From Psychrobacter ciconiae (GTDB lineage: Bacteria > Pseudomonadota > Gammaproteobacteria > Pseudomonadales > Moraxellaceae): 64,000 nucleotides of DNA. Where the stretch lies: contig NZ_CAJGYV010000001.1 in NCBI RefSeq assembly GCF_904846055.1, forward strand, positions 124,001-188,000. Direction: 5' to 3'. Below the pieces are notes generated by a model. The model was not told where the DNA came from. It worked only from the letters and a program-made list of their open reading frames with translations, and ran no database searches. Positions 54,143-63,847 of the stretch are shown in pieces. Made by a program: the position numbers and the translations under genes. Positions within the stretch are counted from its first letter, which is position 1; every line of letters begins with the position of its first letter.

Positions 54143-55918
54143 TCAAACCGCTTGCGGCAACGCCTCATGCTTAAGTCCTATCGCGCATGGCGTGCCGTTT
54201 TTATCGACCTCTTTGATAACCAATGACCACTCTTCATTAACAACGATCTTATCTCCTGCAACAGGGGACGTTTCCACATTTGCCATAACAAACTCAGCAA
54301 CGGTTTGTTGCCAAATGCTTGGGGCTTTAGATTTGTTAGGTTGTTTGGCTTCAGCTTTTTTTAAGTCCGCAAAAAACGGTAAATCGCCCAGTTTAACATT
54401 TGGTGACAATAACCAATCTCCATAAAACTCCTCAATGGCGCGCTTATCAAGCTTGGTGTCATTAAAAATTTGCGCAATTTGCCGAGCATAATCGCCGCGC
54501 ATGGCGTACCAAACGATGTCGCCAAAATGCAATACAGTGTCCTCTTCTACCTGAATTAAACGACCGCCGCGAATCAATGCAAATACAGCAATTTCATCAG
54601 GGCTAATACGCTTTGAAATCGCTCTAGGGTGGCGACCCATCGCAAACGCGCCGGCTTTTACCTCAAATTCGTAAAGCGTGATACTTTGAGTGTCAGACAC
54701 CCAAACTTCATGCTCTTCTTTGGGGTCATTATTGGTTGGGATACGAACTTTAAACCATCGCGCCATCACTGGAATGGTCGTTCCTTGCAAAATCAGCGAC
54801 AGCACCACCACCCCAAAGGCGATATCGAACAATAAAAACGCCTCATCAATCGCTGCCATCACGGGCAGTATTGCAAGCGTAATCGGTACGGCACCGCGAA
54901 GCCCTACCCACGAGATAAACGCAATCTCGCGGTCTTTAAACTTAAACGGTCGAACACTACTATACACGGCAATAGGTCTTGCCACCAAAATCATAAATGC
55001 TGCGATAGCCACTGAATAATGCCAAACATTAATCACGTTCGATGGCGTAACCAACAGCCCAAGCACCACAAAAAGCACCGCTTGTGACAACCAAGCAAAG
55101 CTGTCCATTACCCGAAGCACATGCTCAGTGGCTCGAACCTTTTGATTGCCAATAATAAGCCCTGCCAGATATACAGCCAAAAATCCACTTCCACCCAACA
55201 AATTGGTCGCCGCAAATACCAAAAGTCCTGCCGACAAAATCAAAATGGCGTACATACCTTCCGCCAAATGCACTTTTGGCAGCATTTTAGCCAAAGCATA
55301 GCCTGCCAATACCCCAACGCCAAGCCCAAAGCCTAACTGTTGAAGCAATAGCCCTAAAAAGCCGAACACCGTTTGCCCTGCAGGGTCAACATTGAGTGCA
55401 ATAAGTCCTGTGACGAGTAAAATCGCCAGTGGATCGTTCGCTCCCGATTCCAGCTCAAGCGTCGCCTGAACGCGGTCATTCAGTTTTACGCCGCCATTTC
55501 GCAGTAGTGAAAACACCGCAGCGGCATCTGTCGAGCCAACAATCGCCGCCATTAACAGCCCAACGCGCCAATCAACGTTGAGCAGCCAAGTAACGAACAC
55601 CCCAAGCACCAAAACGGTCGCCACCACGCCCCACGTTGCCAATACAATCGCCGGCTTAAGACCTACCCGAAACGACTGAATCGACGTTCGCAGCCCGCCA
55701 TCAAGCAAAATACAAGCAAGCGCTGCCTGACCGATAAAATTAGCAATATTATATTGTGAAAAATGAATCCCTAAAATACCCTCCTCACCTGCCAGCATTC
55801 CTACGACCAAAAACAGCAACAGCAGCGGCACACCAAGCCTTGCCGACAACGTGCTTGCCATAATGCTCGTAAAAATAAGTAATCCACCTACCAAATATAG
55901 GATATTTAACGTATCCAT
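54143..55918 (-). CDS. Potassium/proton antiporter (CPA1 family, NhaP2/CvrA-like)
   Basis: About 591 residues. Twelve or so membrane helices with the CPA1 core (LACILLDGGLRTSIQSF, GSTDAAAVFSLLRNGG, LELESGANDPLAILLV, GLRGAVPITLAI), then a cytosolic TrkA-C domain (ITLYEFEVKAGAFAMG) and a CorC/HlyC-like C-terminal domain. It exports K+ in exchange for H+. ATG 55918 (MDTLNILYLVGG) has a GAGG eight bases upstream and is preferred over the in-frame 55975. Confidence 0.9.
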   Translation of the reverse strand: MDTLNILYLVGGLLIFTSIMASTLSARLGVPLLLLFLVVGMLAGEEGILGIHFSQYNIANFIGQAALACILLDGGLRTSIQSFRVGLKPAIVLATWGVVATVLVLGVFVTWLLNVDWRVGLLMAAIVGSTDAAAVFSLLRNGGVKLNDRVQATLELESGANDPLAILLVTGLIALNVDPAGQTVFGFLGLLLQQLGFGLGVGVLAGYALAKMLPKVHLAEGMYAILILSAGLLVFAATNLLGGSGFLAVYLAGLIIGNQKVRATEHVLRVMDSFAWLSQAVLFVVLGLLVTPSNVINVWHYSVAIAAFMILVARPIAVYSSVRPFKFKDREIAFISWVGLRGAVPITLAILPVMAAIDEAFLLFDIAFGVVVLSLILQGTTIPVMARWFKVRIPTNNDPKEEHEVWVSDTQSITLYEFEVKAGAFAMGRHPRAISKRISPDEIAVFALIRGGRLIQVEEDTVLHFGDIVWYAMRGDYARQIAQIFNDTKLDKRAIEEFYGDWLLSPNVKLGDLPFFADLKKAEAKQPNKSKAPSIWQQTVAEFVMANVETSPVAGDKIVVNEEWSLVIKEVDKNGTPCAIGLKHEALPQAV

Positions 55919-55989
55919 CACCCCAGCCTCATCTAAATCTAATAACTCATCATTGCTCTTGGCACTCCTTGCCACTCTTATCCTTATTA

Positions 55990-56590
55990 TCTTGAGCTTC
56001 CCCTATCTTTTATACCACGTTTCAACACTTTGAAATGATTATTCCTCCAATTTTGGCAAAAAAATTTCAACAGCGACATCAAAAAAAATGATTTAAAAAA
56101 TACTAATTATTGTTGACATTCATAACTGATCCTCTCTCAGCGTAAAAAAGGCAGATTTTACCACTGAAAGCCAATATTCCCTTAAAAAATTCAAAAACCT
56201 TACTTTATTTTAAAAAAATAAATCCTGACTAAATGGTCAGTTATTATCAGCATAATCAAAAACTTACCTAAAATCAGTAGTGTAGAAACGCGGGGATCAG
56301 CACCCCCTTTATAAAATTGAGTGTTGTCCGACGTTTCAAAGTGTGATTTACTGTGACAAAGCTTTAACAAACTCCAAACAATTTAGAGATTTTCTTGATT
56401 GAAGAATTGATTTGAAAATGTACTAAAGCTTTATTTTTGGTTCATGTGACCAACTTTTACCACTGTTTTTAGCCATTAAAAACTTTCTTGTGACATCAAG
56501 TGTATCTTAACAGGACGCTAAGACTCATCTTGATAAGCCAAAACTTGCCACTTCACAAGAAAGCAACGACTGTACATAAGGGAGTACGAC
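55990..56590. other. ~600-bp AT-rich intergenic region
   Basis: No gene is supported between the antiporter start and the Tsx-like gene. Around 56280-56340 there is a locally GC-rich stretch (AAACGCGGGGATCAGCACCCCC) able to form a GGGG/CCCC hairpin, in an otherwise AT-rich sequence. A leader RNA or small RNA is possible but not shown. Confidence 0.4.
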
Positions 56591-56591
56591 T

Positions 56592-57422
56592 GTGCGTTTT
56601 GACTCATTAAACTTTGCCTCATCTGCTATCAAACCACTTGCTATGGCTGCGGTTGCCACTGTCGCGATTGCCGGCATGAGCAGCGCCCAAGCCAAAACTT
56701 TATTTAAAGATACCAGCATCACCGCCCTTTATGGCGACGGCTTTAAAATGGTACCGAATAATGAATCGGCCAATTTAACCACGATGACTCTTGAGCATGC
56801 CTCAACCCACGACTGGGGCGGAATCTTTGCGTTTGTTGACCGTCACCAAGGCGATCATTACGACCTAAAAGACGCTAATGGCAACGTGACTGGCTCTAAG
56901 CGTTATAGAGAAACCTTTGGTAAAGTCTCACCAAAGTTCAAAGTTGCATCGTTTAACGACAGTTTTATCAAACAAGTGAACTTAGCTGGCGTTTATGAAT
57001 TCAGCTCAAACAGCACCGGTTTTGGTCAAGATAACCTCTGGCTTGGTGTTGGCGCAGATTTGAACATTCCAGTTCCAGGAATCAAATACGCATCAGCAAC
57101 GCTTTATCACGCGTTTAATAATGCCGAAGCCGCAAGTGGTGCAAAAACTAAAGGCGATGATCAAAAAATCACCTTGACTTCAGCTTGGGAACGCGACAAC
57201 GTTTTAATCGACGGCTATGTGGATTTTGCATTTAACAATGAGTTTGATAATGTCAAAAACAGCATCCACTTCAACCCACAGATTAAATACAATATCCAGC
57301 CTATGCTTGGCATCGATAACCGCTTAGAAGTGGGTATTGAATACGATTATTGGAAAAATAAATTTGGTATTAATGACGTAAACCAAAGTGCAGTTGCAGG
57401 ATTGGTAAAATACCACTTCTAA
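56592..57422 (+). CDS. Tsx-like nucleoside-specific outer-membrane channel
   Basis: 276 residues with a signal peptide (AAVATVAIAGMSSAQA) and a beta-barrel of the Channel_Tsx family: YGDGFK near the start, MTLEHASTHDWGGIFAFVDRHQGD, VGADLNIPVPG, and a C-terminal aromatic residue (LVKYHF) as needed for BAM recognition. It probably lets nucleosides through the outer membrane. The start is GTG 56592 with AAGGGAG 8-10 nt upstream. Confidence 0.85.
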   Translation: MRFDSLNFASSAIKPLAMAAVATVAIAGMSSAQAKTLFKDTSITALYGDGFKMVPNNESANLTTMTLEHASTHDWGGIFAFVDRHQGDHYDLKDANGNVTGSKRYRETFGKVSPKFKVASFNDSFIKQVNLAGVYEFSSNSTGFGQDNLWLGVGADLNIPVPGIKYASATLYHAFNNAEAASGAKTKGDDQKITLTSAWERDNVLIDGYVDFAFNNEFDNVKNSIHFNPQIKYNIQPMLGIDNRLEVGIEYDYWKNKFGINDVNQSAVAGLVKYHF

Positions 57423-57502
57423 TCCTAAAAATATTTTTCAAAACTATTGACATCGTCAGAAAACCGCGTATAATACGCTGTCATCATCTGACGATGACTT
57501 AA

Positions 57503-57578
<76 letters not shown>

Positions 57579-57584
57579 AATTTT

Positions 57585-57618
57585 AAAAAAGCCTCACTTC
57601 AAAGTGGGGCTTTTTTTT
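57585..57618 (+). terminator. Terminator after tRNA-Gly
   Basis: AAAAAAGCC-CACTT ... AAGTG-GGCTTTTTT stem with a long T-run. Confidence 0.85.
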
Positions 57619-57710
57619 GTCCGATTTTTAAAGGCTTCAGCGTTTTTTGTCAAAATAACCTTTTGAGAATAGTTAAGTTTAGCTAATGAGTTAAAACTGC
57701 TGATTTTAGC

Positions 57711-57740
57711 CTAGTGCCCATTTGGTGCCCAAACCGTGCC
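57711..57740. repeat. Three spaced GTGCCC repeats next to tRNA-Gly
   Basis: GTGCCC occurs three times within 27 bp (57714, 57725, 57736), spaced at 11-bp intervals, i.e. one helical turn. They could be arm-type integrase or excisionase sites, or the decayed 3' end of an integrase gene read on the minus strand (GHGLGTKWALG, then stop). Confidence 0.4.
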
Positions 57741-57853
57741 CTACCTCTAAATCCCCAACTATTAAAACGACAACAACCTAATACTGGCAAATTTTAGATT
57801 TCATTTAAAATTGACCTTTATAATAGCTCGCGCTTTTCTATCTCCCTCGCTAT

Positions 57854-58072
57854 TTAATTATCTTTCGTTTCATCTGGAACGTATTTAAGAATATCTCCTG
57901 GATGAACTTCTAACACCTCACAAAGCTTATTTAAAGTATCAAATTCAATGCGAGTGGTTTCATCGTTATATATCCTATGTAATGTAGATTTGCTGATGTC
58001 TGTCATCCTAACTAAATCTGCTACACGTAGCCTTCTTTCAGCTAAAAGAATAGGTAAGTTACATAAAATCAC
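57854..58072 (-). CDS. XRE-family repressor-like regulator (small)
   Basis: 72 residues, almost entirely an XRE helix-turn-helix: LLAERRLRVADLVRMTDISKSTLHRIYND, then LNKLCEVLEVHPGDILKYVPDE. It is divergent from the excisionase-like gene, with about 120 bp between them holding both promoters. This is the arrangement of a CI-type switch of an integrative element. Confidence 0.8.
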   Translation of the reverse strand: MILCNLPILLAERRLRVADLVRMTDISKSTLHRIYNDETTRIEFDTLNKLCEVLEVHPGDILKYVPDETKDN

Positions 58073-58194
58073 AGTAAATTCCTTATTGGTGAGTAAAAAG
58101 TACTTGCCAATGACTACTTTTCTGTTACTATAGTATTCGTTGGCAACAACAAAGTATTTATTAAAGCTTATTTAATGCTTACTGGAGAACTATT

Positions 58195-58410
58195 ATGTCA
58201 CAGACGTACCTTACTACTCAAGAACTGGCTGAGCGCATCAAATACGATCCTCGTACCATCCGCAATCAGCTTAAAGACACGGTACTGATTGAAAACATTC
58301 ACTACATTCGCCCTTTTGGAGGTCGCAAGATCTTATACGTCTGGGAGCGAATCGAAGAGGATATGTGCAAACCTGTCATGAGCGCTATTAATGGGATGGC
58401 GCTGCAATAA
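58195..58410 (+). CDS. Excisionase-like / MerR-type HTH protein
   Basis: 71 residues beginning YLTTQELAERIKYDPRTIRNQLKD, a winged HTH like those of phage excisionases (Xis) that precede tyrosine integrases, then GIHY-like NIHYIRPFGGRKILYVWE. It has a GGAG ribosome site and is 26 bp upstream of the integrase remnant. Confidence 0.75.
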   Translation: MSQTYLTTQELAERIKYDPRTIRNQLKDTVLIENIHYIRPFGGRKILYVWERIEEDMCKPVMSAINGMALQ

Positions 58411-58436
58411 TATAAATTTAGAGAAGGAGACTAACG

Positions 58437-58928
58437 ATGGCAACAGTACGATCGCGGCGCGGCAAGCTATTTGTAGATTTTCGATATATGAATATGCGTT
58501 GCCGTGAGACAACTAATCTTACAGACACCCCCGCCAACCGCAAAAAACTGGCTAAGATTATCGAAAAGATGGAAGCTGAGATTACCTTGGATCTTTTTGA
58601 CTATTCTGCTTATTTTCCTAAAAGTGAGCGGGCTCAAGAAATGGCGATGCTTGCGGATCGAGCTCAGGCTTGCCTCAGTCGCAATCCTAGCTTTGCTCAG
58701 TTTGCCGGGCTTTGGTTTGATGAAAAGAAGATTGAGTGGCGACCAAGCTATCAACAAAAAACTCAGACCATCATTGATAAGTATTTATTGCCTTATTTTG
58801 GGGCTAAGGCGGTTCATTTGATTAAAAAAACAGACTTGCTCACCTTTCGTAGCTCCCTCGCCAAAGTGCGCTACGGTAAAGACGGTCAGTCAAGTCTGTC
58901 AGTAGCACGAATCAACCAGATCATGATA
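58437..58928 (+). pseudogene. int: Tyrosine-type site-specific integrase, N-terminal part (truncated by IS630)
   Basis: 164 residues as read: an N-terminal arm-DNA-binding domain (VRSRRGKLFVDFRYMNMRCRETT), a linker and the SAM-like core-binding domain (FAQFAGLWFDEKKIEWRPSY, YLLPYFGAKAVHLIKKTDLLTFR). The catalytic domain with the R...HxxR...Y residues is missing: an IS630 element starts within codon 164 and what follows the IS is not integrase. AAGGAG precedes the ATG. The element can no longer mobilise itself with this gene. Confidence 0.85.
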
Positions 58929-59842
58929 TAGCCAAATCGACCTAAAAATGTTATAAAATAAAATATCTTAACTGTCACCTCAATGAATCATGACCTATTC
59001 CTTAGACTTTCGCAAACAAGTGCTTAAAAGCTTAGCTAACGGCATGACCTTTGCTGAAGCTGCCGTATTTTATGACATCAGCCCGACCACCATTCAAAAG
59101 TGGAAGAAGCGGCTTCACAGCAAAACTACTCGCAATGTCACGGCACGAAAGATAACTGATGAGGCATTGCGTAAAGACGTTGAAGACTATCCCGACAGCT
59201 ATCATTACGAACGTGCTACGCGCTTGAACTGCAGTGCCTCAGGGATTTGTGAGGCGTTAAAGCGCTTGGGAATCAGCAAAAAAAAAGACCTTAGAACACC
59301 CAAACGCTTGCCCGATAAAAAGAGCTGAGTTTAACGCTAAGCTCCACTACTTCAAACAACAAGGCTTTCCCATCATCTATATGGACGAAAGTGGCTTTGA
59401 GCATGAAACGATAAGACCATACGGTTATGCCCCAATAGGTAAACTTTGTATAGATAGCTGCAACTGGCAAGGTAAAAAACGAACCAACGTCATTGGAGCG
59501 TTATACCAAAAGGTCTTGTTTGCGCTAGAATTCATTGCAAAGAACGTCAATTGGCGAGTGATTTATGATTGGTGCAAGTACAAACTGATTCCAAGCCTTA
59601 AGACCAAATGCGTGATTGTGATGGACAACGCATCCTTTCATAAAAACCGTCGCATTGCCAAACTGCTTAACCGTCATGGTCATCGCATCTTATGGCTACC
59701 ACCTTACAGTCCTGACCTAAACCCTATCGAGAATAAATGGGCTCAGGTAAAATTCTTAAGACAAGGTTGGATAGAAAATGACTTATCAAAACTGTTTTAT
59801 GATATTCATCCAAACCATAACTCTTTTAAAGTGAACTGACTA
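58929..59842 (+). mobile_element. IS630-family insertion sequence
   Basis: About 0.91 kb, flanked by TA (58927-58928 and 59843-59844), the usual IS630 target duplication. The ends read TATAGCCAAATCGACCTAAA and, reversed on the right, TATAGTCAGTTCACTTTAAA, an imperfect terminal inverted repeat. It carries the transposase in two overlapping frames. Confidence 0.8.
58990..59839 (+). pseudogene. IS630 transposase in two frames
   Basis: The first frame (58990-59328) encodes the N-terminal HTH (FRKQVLKSLANGMTFAEAAVFYDISPTTIQKWKKRL). The second (from about 59321, annotated Met at 59381) encodes the DDE domain: IYMDESGFEHE (first Asp), VIVMDNASFHK (second Asp), and LPPYSPDLNPIENKWAQVK (Glu). The switch occurs at the AAAAAG near 59317-59322 and needs a +1 (or -2) shift, unlike the common -1 programmed slip, so a one-base indel may be the cause. 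Confidence 0.8.
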
Positions 59843-60052
59843 TACAAAGCCACTGCTAAATGGTCGCTACTCTATGATCAATTAGAATACATTGGTAAAT
59901 ATCAACACCTGCATAGCTCTGAAGACGAGCAAGACAGTTATAAAAAAAGCTATCAAAATAGCTTTAACTTGCATACTGCCGATTCTAAAGCGCAAGCGAC
60001 AAGTATCACCCTCAACGATAACGAGATAGAGACTCAGCATGGCGACTCATAA
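59843..60052 (+). pseudogene. C-terminal tail of an unidentified gene cut by the IS630 insertion/deletion
   Basis: After the IS630 right end a frame remains open for about 68 codons (KATAKWSLLYDQLEYIGKYQ, later HSSEDEQDSYKKSY, ending IETQHGDS) and stops at 60050-60052, overlapping the ATG of the next gene (60039) by 14 bp. The overlap indicates translational coupling and a former operon. The fragment is not integrase sequence. It is too short to assign; an SMC-like or MukE-like partner is imaginable from the neighbours only. Confidence 0.5.
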
Positions 60053-61382
60053 TATATCTTCTGAGCAAGCTTACATGCCAGCAGCGGATAGCAAAAAAGC
60101 CACTAGGGCATTATTAGCTCATATCAACATTGCCACCCACGCCAGCATTGAACAAAGCGGGACGATTGATGATATTGCCAGCAATGAAAAAGCCATCACA
60201 GCCCTAACCAATAACAAGCTTGGCTTTATGATTGATGAGCTACACGGCTTTCAGCTATCAGGTGCAGTCACTCGCTATCTTCATCATACTACCCAAACCA
60301 GCAGACTACGTGCATCCAGTCAGACTCTAGCAGGATTAGTTGAAGAGCTTGAAAATAAGATTGAGACTTATCACACCTTGAAGCGGCGTGGTAGTAGTGA
60401 TGTTGATTACTTTGAAAGTGACATCAAAGAATGGGTAGTACAAATCATTGATGAGTTAGCACAAGCGACGTTGCACTTCTCCTATCAAGTGCATAACGTG
60501 CTTAACGTTATTGCTGATTTAGATATTCGTATCCATGAGAATGAGAACGCCCTAAAAACTATCGATAATTTAAACATTATTTTTCGTCACTTGAGTGTAG
60601 AGAAGCTTGCTAGGTTGGCGAGAAACGATGATTTTTTGCAGCCATTATTATTAAGATTGCTTAAATCTAAACTTGATCAATCCATTGCAGAGCTGATCCA
60701 AGCGGGTCATCAGCTTCGGCATAACTTGATGCAACTGCAACAAGACAAGCGCATACAAGCATTAAATCAAGAGGTTGATGACTGGTATCAGCATTTTACC
60801 AAGAATCCCACCTTTGCTCCTGATGTTAGCCTGACCATGCATGGTGCGCCTTGCTTTAATATCGCCCATCCGCTCAATCTGACCACCCATCCTGATCTAG
60901 ACGACCCTACCCATGATACCTTTATCTCTCAATTTGGAGAGCAAATAGCCAATCACTTAAAACCTTTATCTGGTCAAGATGATAGCGCCCTTACCGATAA
61001 GGACAATAAAACCCCCATTGATGATGTCAGTCAACAACAGACTCAAGTAGTGAGCATATCGCCATTTTACCAAGCGATAGAGCAATTCTTTGAAGCCTTA
61101 ACATCAATAGATGGCTTAGCAACACTATCTGGCATGCAAGCTTGGAAGACGTTTTTCGGCGATGCTAATAGTATAACTATCGATGATATAGAGATTACTT
61201 TAGAAGACTGGTTGCTCGGTCTGGTTAATCATTTTTATACTCATCAAAGTATTTTTGAGCCGAAGCTTGATTTGAGTTTTAAAGAGCGCGTGTTAGCGCA
61301 TTACACGGGTAATCATATCGTTGCAGATATCACAGTCAGTCATACAAATGCAATCTCCACTTTTGATGGTGACTTATTATGA
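60039..61382 (+). CDS. Unrecognised mainly helical protein in Toprim-nuclease operon
   Basis: 447 residues, predicted mostly alpha-helical. It contains a coiled-coil-like stretch at about residues 95-240 (SSQTLAGLVEELENKIETYH, ELIQAGHQLRHNLMQLQQDK) and a less ordered Asp/Thr/Gln-rich linker at about 290-345, before a C-terminal helical domain (FYQAIEQFFEALTSIDGLA, LEDWLLGLVNHFYTHQSIFEP). No catalytic motif is seen. Its stop overlaps the ATG of the Toprim-protein gene by four bases (ATGA), so the two proteins are probably made together. A kleisin- or MukF-like scaffold role is suggested only by layout and helical content. Confidence 0.6.
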   Translation: MATHNISSEQAYMPAADSKKATRALLAHINIATHASIEQSGTIDDIASNEKAITALTNNKLGFMIDELHGFQLSGAVTRYLHHTTQTSRLRASSQTLAGLVEELENKIETYHTLKRRGSSDVDYFESDIKEWVVQIIDELAQATLHFSYQVHNVLNVIADLDIRIHENENALKTIDNLNIIFRHLSVEKLARLARNDDFLQPLLLRLLKSKLDQSIAELIQAGHQLRHNLMQLQQDKRIQALNQEVDDWYQHFTKNPTFAPDVSLTMHGAPCFNIAHPLNLTTHPDLDDPTHDTFISQFGEQIANHLKPLSGQDDSALTDKDNKTPIDDVSQQQTQVVSISPFYQAIEQFFEALTSIDGLATLSGMQAWKTFFGDANSITIDDIEITLEDWLLGLVNHFYTHQSIFEPKLDLSFKERVLAHYTGNHIVADITVSHTNAISTFDGDLL

Positions 61383-62335
61383 CCCTTAAGCTGACCCGGC
61401 AAGAACAAAAGGTGATCGAGAAATTATTGATTGAACGTCCATCAAGACGTAAAGCTAATAAGACGCTATTGAAGTTAGTCGGGCAAGGATTTGGAGCATT
61501 AGCTGCCAACCATATCATCATCTACAACCAAAAAGACTTTGCTGATCTAGCAAAAGTCATCGACAAACTAAACATCGCAGATGATCTAAATGCGCCCAGT
61601 CAACTAAACGCTGCCTCTAATCGACTCGAAGTCGCTAAATATCGCACTGATGAAAAATGGAGCCAAGCTACAGTCTTTGCTCAGCAAATACTGATTGTGG
61701 GAATGGATTGCCCAATTCCATTATTAAAACCTAGCAGCAATGAAGCGACCCCAAATCCTGCTCAGCACACTGTTGATAAGTATGAGCACTATGATATGCC
61801 CGCGACCCCTATCGGCGTATTACCTTCGATGCAAACAGAGTTTTTGGATATCAATCGATTTAAAAAGCTAATCATTATTGAAAATGGACAGCTGATGACG
61901 CATTGGTGGCAGTGGCGCGATGACTTGCCTGCCAACTGGCAAAGTGCTCTATTGATCTATCGAGGTCATGGCGACAATCTGGCTTGGGTCTTAAGCATAC
62001 TGCCTATGTTGCCAGTTAAATGCGAGGTGTTATTAAGCTTTGATGTCGATTTATCAGGGCTTAGAATGATAAGTCGTTATGCACAACTGTGTTCTGCTAA
62101 AGTGAGTACTTTATTGCCTAAAACGGTTTTTGCATCGAATTCTACCATCCCGCCTTATAACCAGCCGCATAAAATCACTGAACAAATAGATGGCGCTCCT
62201 GTCTCTTCACTTCTAGAACCTCTACAGCCTTTTTATCAGCTATTGATCGATCATGATCTAGCACTGATGCAAGAGCATTTATGGCAGGACGCTACGGTCG
62301 AGTGGAGAGAGATTAAGCTGTCGAGTGATGGTTAG
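61379..62335 (+). CDS. Toprim-fold protein resembling JetD/MksG (Wadjet-type) nuclease
   Basis: 318 residues. The N-terminal ~65 residues look like a winged-helix (LTRQEQKVIEKLLIERPSRRK). The C-terminal half has the Toprim signature of topoisomerase VI A/Spo11-type and JetD proteins: IIIENG with Glu168, YRGHGDN at 194-200, and FDVDLSG with Asp222 and Asp224. These three acidic residues would bind the metal. JetD/MksG proteins cut plasmid DNA in complex with SMC-type partners. Here no SMC or KITE gene is present; the upstream part of the operon is lost at the IS630. The family assignment is by motif and gene context, not by a full alignment. Confidence 0.6.
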   Translation: MTLKLTRQEQKVIEKLLIERPSRRKANKTLLKLVGQGFGALAANHIIIYNQKDFADLAKVIDKLNIADDLNAPSQLNAASNRLEVAKYRTDEKWSQATVFAQQILIVGMDCPIPLLKPSSNEATPNPAQHTVDKYEHYDMPATPIGVLPSMQTEFLDINRFKKLIIIENGQLMTHWWQWRDDLPANWQSALLIYRGHGDNLAWVLSILPMLPVKCEVLLSFDVDLSGLRMISRYAQLCSAKVSTLLPKTVFASNSTIPPYNQPHKITEQIDGAPVSSLLEPLQPFYQLLIDHDLALMQEHLWQDATVEWREIKLSSDG

Positions 62336-62408
62336 CGCAAATGATTAACGCCTAGGCTATTTAAAAATGCGGTAATCATCCCAAACTTAAGACACTTAAT
62401 AAATAGAA

Positions 62409-62575
62409 TTAAGCTGCCTGATTGAGTTTCTGTATCGGCGTAAAACCGCCATTGCCCATATTCGGGCGTTCATGATTATAATGATATAGCCAATGCTCTG
62501 CCTGCTGTCGAACTTGATCTAAACTGGTAAACAGCTCTTGGTTTAGCCAATCATAACGCACCTTTTTTAGCAAGC
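62409..62575 (-). pseudogene. IS3-family transposase, C-terminal fragment
   Basis: The minus-strand frame reads KVRYDWLNQELFTSLDQ, then HWLYHYNHERPNMGNGG and FTPIQKLNQAA, followed by a stop at 62409. This is the end of an IS3-type integrase-domain transposase. Sequence upstream of the KVRYDW residues is unrelated, so the remainder of the IS has been lost. It marks the right border of the accessory region. Confidence 0.85.
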
Positions 62576-62647
62576 TTTCAACTGGACTGAATGTCGAGCA
62601 TTGGCACTTTATACCCACGCCTTACAGTATTGACACAACTGATGATA

Positions 62648-62694
62648 AATAAGCGCAAGCCAAGGAGAAGTTTTCACCTTGACTTGCGCTTATT
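62648..62694. terminator. Long hairpin terminator downstream of frmA
   Basis: AATAAGCGCAAG-CAAGG and CCTTG-CTTGCGCTTATT form an 18-bp stem with one mismatch, 32 bp after the frmA stop codon on the minus strand. Confidence 0.8.
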
Positions 62695-62725
62695 CTTAGC
62701 TAAAACTATGAGTTTCCAGGATGTT

Positions 62726-63847
<1,122 letters not shown>

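Noticed and set aside
59843-60052. Continuation of the integrase after the IS630
   Set aside because: No frame after the IS encodes the R...HxxR...Y catalytic domain; the open frame is the end of another gene overlapping the next ATG.
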